Source: JBEKYD01 sp049511335
Lineage (GTDB): Bacteria > Acidobacteriota > Terriglobia > Bryobacterales > Bryobacteraceae
Length of the DNA stretch: 27,965 bases
Reading direction: 5' to 3'
Assembly: GCA_049511335.1 (NCBI GenBank)
Contig: JBEKYD010000065.1
Span: 1-27,965, forward strand
Shown here: in pieces, positions 26,372 to 27,965 of the stretch
How the letters are laid out: every line of letters begins with the position of its first letter
Numbering within the stretch: the stretch's first letter is position 1
The notes under the pieces: model-generated
What the model was told of the DNA's origin: nothing
What the model saw: the letters and a program-made list of their open reading frames with translations, nothing else
Databases searched by the model: none
Made by a program: the position numbers and the translations under genes

Positions 26372-26446
26372 GCCGCCGATGAACACCGATGAACGCCGAT
26401 AAAAACAAAATTGATTTACCGGCGTTTATCCCCGTTCATCGGCGGC
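26372..26446. repeat. 75-bp hairpin element after the secreted-protein gene
   Basis: GCCGCCGATGAAC (26372-26384) and GTTCATCGGCGGC (26434-26446) are perfect 13-bp arms. The inner segments 26388-26403 and 26415-26430 pair at 14 of 16 positions, leaving an 11-nt AT-rich loop. It starts 25 bp after a stop codon between convergent genes, so it may end transcription from both sides. The GATGAACRCCGAT wording is repeated within the left arm. Confidence 0.65.
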
Positions 26447-26545
26447 TCGACAACTGATTACCGACCACTGACAACTGATTACTGACAACTGACAACTGAC
26501 GACTGACAACTGACCACTGACAACCGATTACTGACAACTGATCGC
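26447..26545. repeat. Imperfect tandem repeat, CAACTGAYTA/CTGA units
   Basis: About nine to ten diverged units of 10-11 bp, each containing ACTGA (CAACTGATTA, CCACTGACAA, CGACTGACAA and similar), fill the gap up to the mutase stop codon. The array contains no open reading frame. Related CTGAC/CTGAT units form the inverted repeat at 18205-18267, also between convergent genes. Confidence 0.75.
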
Positions 26546-26551
26546 TCCTCT

Positions 26552-27965
26552 TCACCACCGCGCGGTTTCCGTATACGTTCCGAAAACCTCCCGCAGTGCG
26601 TCGCAGATCTCGCCCAATGTGGCATAGGCGCGCACGGCTTCGAGCAGATACGGCATCGTGTTCTCGGTACCCTCGGCGGCTCGTCGTAGTTTATCCAGCG
26701 CGGCGGTGACGCGGTCGTTCGAGCGGCGGGCTCGCAGCGAAGCCAGTTTTTGGCACTGATGCGCCGCGGCCCGTTCGTCGATGGCCAACAATTCGATGGG
26801 CTGGGCGTCGCTCTGAAAGCGATTCACTCCCACTACCACGCGGGCTCCGGTTTCCACTTCCCGCTGAAACCGGTAGCTGGCCGAGGCGATTTCGCTTTGC
26901 GGAAATCCGGCTTCCACGGCCGCGATCATGCCGCCCATCCGGTCGATGGTTTGAATGTAAACGTTGGCGGCGCGTTCGGCTTCTAGCGTCAGGCTCTCCA
27001 CGAAATAGCTGCCGCCCAGGGGGTCGGGCGTGTTCGCGATGCCGCTTTCGTGGGCCAGGATCTGTTGCGTCCGCAGCGCAATGGTGACGGCCTGTTCGCT
27101 GGGCAGCGCGTAGGCTTCGTCGAGCGAATTGGTGTGCAGCGATTGCGCGCCGCCCATAACCGCGGCCATGGCCTCCACCGCCGTGCGCACCACATTGTTA
27201 TATGGCTGCTGCCAGGTGAGCGAGCAACCCGCCGTCTGGGCGTGGAAGCGAAGTTTCAGGCTGCGTTCCTCACGCGCACTATAGCGCTCCCGCATGGCAT
27301 GCGCCCAGATGCGGCGGGCGGCGCGGTACTTGGCGACCTCTTCAAAGAAATCGCTGTGCGCGTTAAAGAAGAAGCTCAGCCGGGGAGCGAATTCGTCGAT
27401 GGCGAGACCGCGTTCGAGCGCCCAGTCCACATATTCGAAGCCGTCGCGCAGGGTGAAGGCCAGCTCCTGCACAGCGGTGGAACCGGCCTCGCGAATGTGG
27501 TATCCGCTGATCGAAATCGGGTTGAAGCGCGGCGTCTGGCAGGCCGCGAATTCAATGGTGTCCGTGACCAGCCGCATGGAGGGCCGCGGCGGGAAAATGA
27601 ACTCTTTCTGCGCGATGTACTCTTTCAGGATGTCGTTCTGCAGGGTTCCCGAAATGCGGTCCCAGCCCGCGCCCTGCTGTTCCGCCACGGCCAGGTACAT
27701 GGCCCACAGCACGGCCGCCGGCGAATTGATGGTCATGGAAACCGTGACGTCCGCCAGCGGAATGCCGCGAAACAGAATCTCCATGTCCTCGAGCGAACAG
27801 ATGGAAGCGCCGCATTTGCCGGTCTCGCCTTCGGCCAGCGCGTGGTCGGCGTCGTAGCCCATCAGGGTGGGAAGGTCGAAAGCCACCGAGAGGCCGGTCT
27901 GGCCGTGCGCGAGCAGATAGTGATAGCGACGATTGGTTTCCTCCGGCGAGCCGAAACCGGAAAAC
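26552..27965 (-). CDS. Acyl-CoA mutase large subunit (methylmalonyl-CoA mutase family), 5' end outside window
   Basis: The frame runs off the right edge, and 470 residues are visible. The first read SGFGSPEETNRRYHYLLAHG, TGLSVAFDLPTLMGYD, the entry to the TIM-barrel of methylmalonyl-CoA-type mutases; a GTG at 27886 lies inside this conserved block and is not the start. Further hallmarks are VSMTINSPAAVLWAMY, QNDILKEYIAQKEFIFPP, ISISGYHIREAGSTAVQELA, QPYNNVVRTAVEAMA and NTPDPLGGSYFVESLT. The protein ends at TYTETARW with no cobalamin-binding domain, so it belongs to the split type whose B12 subunit is a separate gene. The class rearranges acyl-CoA skeletons by a B12 radical route in propionyl-CoA metabolism. 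Which acyl-CoA is used (methylmalonyl, isobutyryl, ethylmalonyl) is not decided. Confidence 0.92.
   Translation of the reverse strand, partial: FSGFGSPEETNRRYHYLLAHGQTGLSVAFDLPTLMGYDADHALAEGETGKCGASICSLEDMEILFRGIPLADVTVSMTINSPAAVLWAMYLAVAEQQGAGWDRISGTLQNDILKEYIAQKEFIFPPRPSMRLVTDTIEFAACQTPRFNPISISGYHIREAGSTAVQELAFTLRDGFEYVDWALERGLAIDEFAPRLSFFFNAHSDFFEEVAKYRAARRIWAHAMRERYSAREERSLKLRFHAQTAGCSLTWQQPYNNVVRTAVEAMAAVMGGAQSLHTNSLDEAYALPSEQAVTIALRTQQILAHESGIANTPDPLGGSYFVESLTLEAERAANVYIQTIDRMGGMIAAVEAGFPQSEIASASYRFQREVETGARVVVGVNRFQSDAQPIELLAIDERAAAHQCQKLASLRARRSNDRVTAALDKLRRAAEGTENTMPYLLEAVRAYATLGEICDALREVFGTYTETARW

Noticed and set aside
26372..26545. Considered as a CRISPR array.
   Set aside because: Units are only 10-11 bp, diverged and without unique spacers, and there are no cas genes.

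Overview
The window is GC-rich bacterial DNA that looks like an Acidobacteriota chromosome, probably of the Solibacter/Bryobacter type. This rests on family content rather than on any marker gene: ADOP-type duplicated MacB/FtsX permeases, one of them behind a PadR regulator; a one-piece hybrid kinase with a two-component-regulator propeller; a DUF4097 protein in an ABC locus; and a PmoA/DUF6807 secreted protein. Several genes also appear to be leaderless. The assignment is an inference.

Left edge (1-1313): a gene graveyard. It holds the first 19 codons of a minus-strand transposase with a hairpin behind it, a frameshifted remnant of a YifB/ComM-like Mg-chelatase protein, and a frameshifted remnant of a helix-turn-helix protein. 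No intact gene is visible.

1314-16989 is a long minus-strand block, described here in transcription order from right to left. A MacA/HlyD-like adaptor, a LolD/MacB-type ATPase, a DUF4097 protein, a duplicated permease, a second ATPase and a small methyltransferase look like one locus with short gaps (5-51 nt). A secreted M28 metallopeptidase follows, then a 1308-residue sensor kinase (propeller, HisKA, HATPase, two receivers), a PadR regulator with a perfect palindrome just upstream, and an ADOP permease that has no ATPase of its own.

16990-21347: a divergent secreted PmoA-like protein (plus strand) is followed by a convergent minus-strand cluster of two secreted M20 metallopeptidases and a small uncharacterised protein.

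21348-27965: a small antitoxin-like gene with a broken toxin partner, a SWIM/SNF2 helicase (minus), a palindromic repeat region, a large secreted protein of unknown function (plus), a 3' repeat cluster, and the large subunit of a methylmalonyl-CoA-type mutase that runs off the right end.

No clear defence island, CRISPR array, phage, rRNA or tRNA was found. The most unusual items are the two-ATPase ABC locus with an embedded DUF4097 protein, the PadR operator candidate, the decapitated toxin, and the CTGAC-rich repeats between both pairs of convergent genes.
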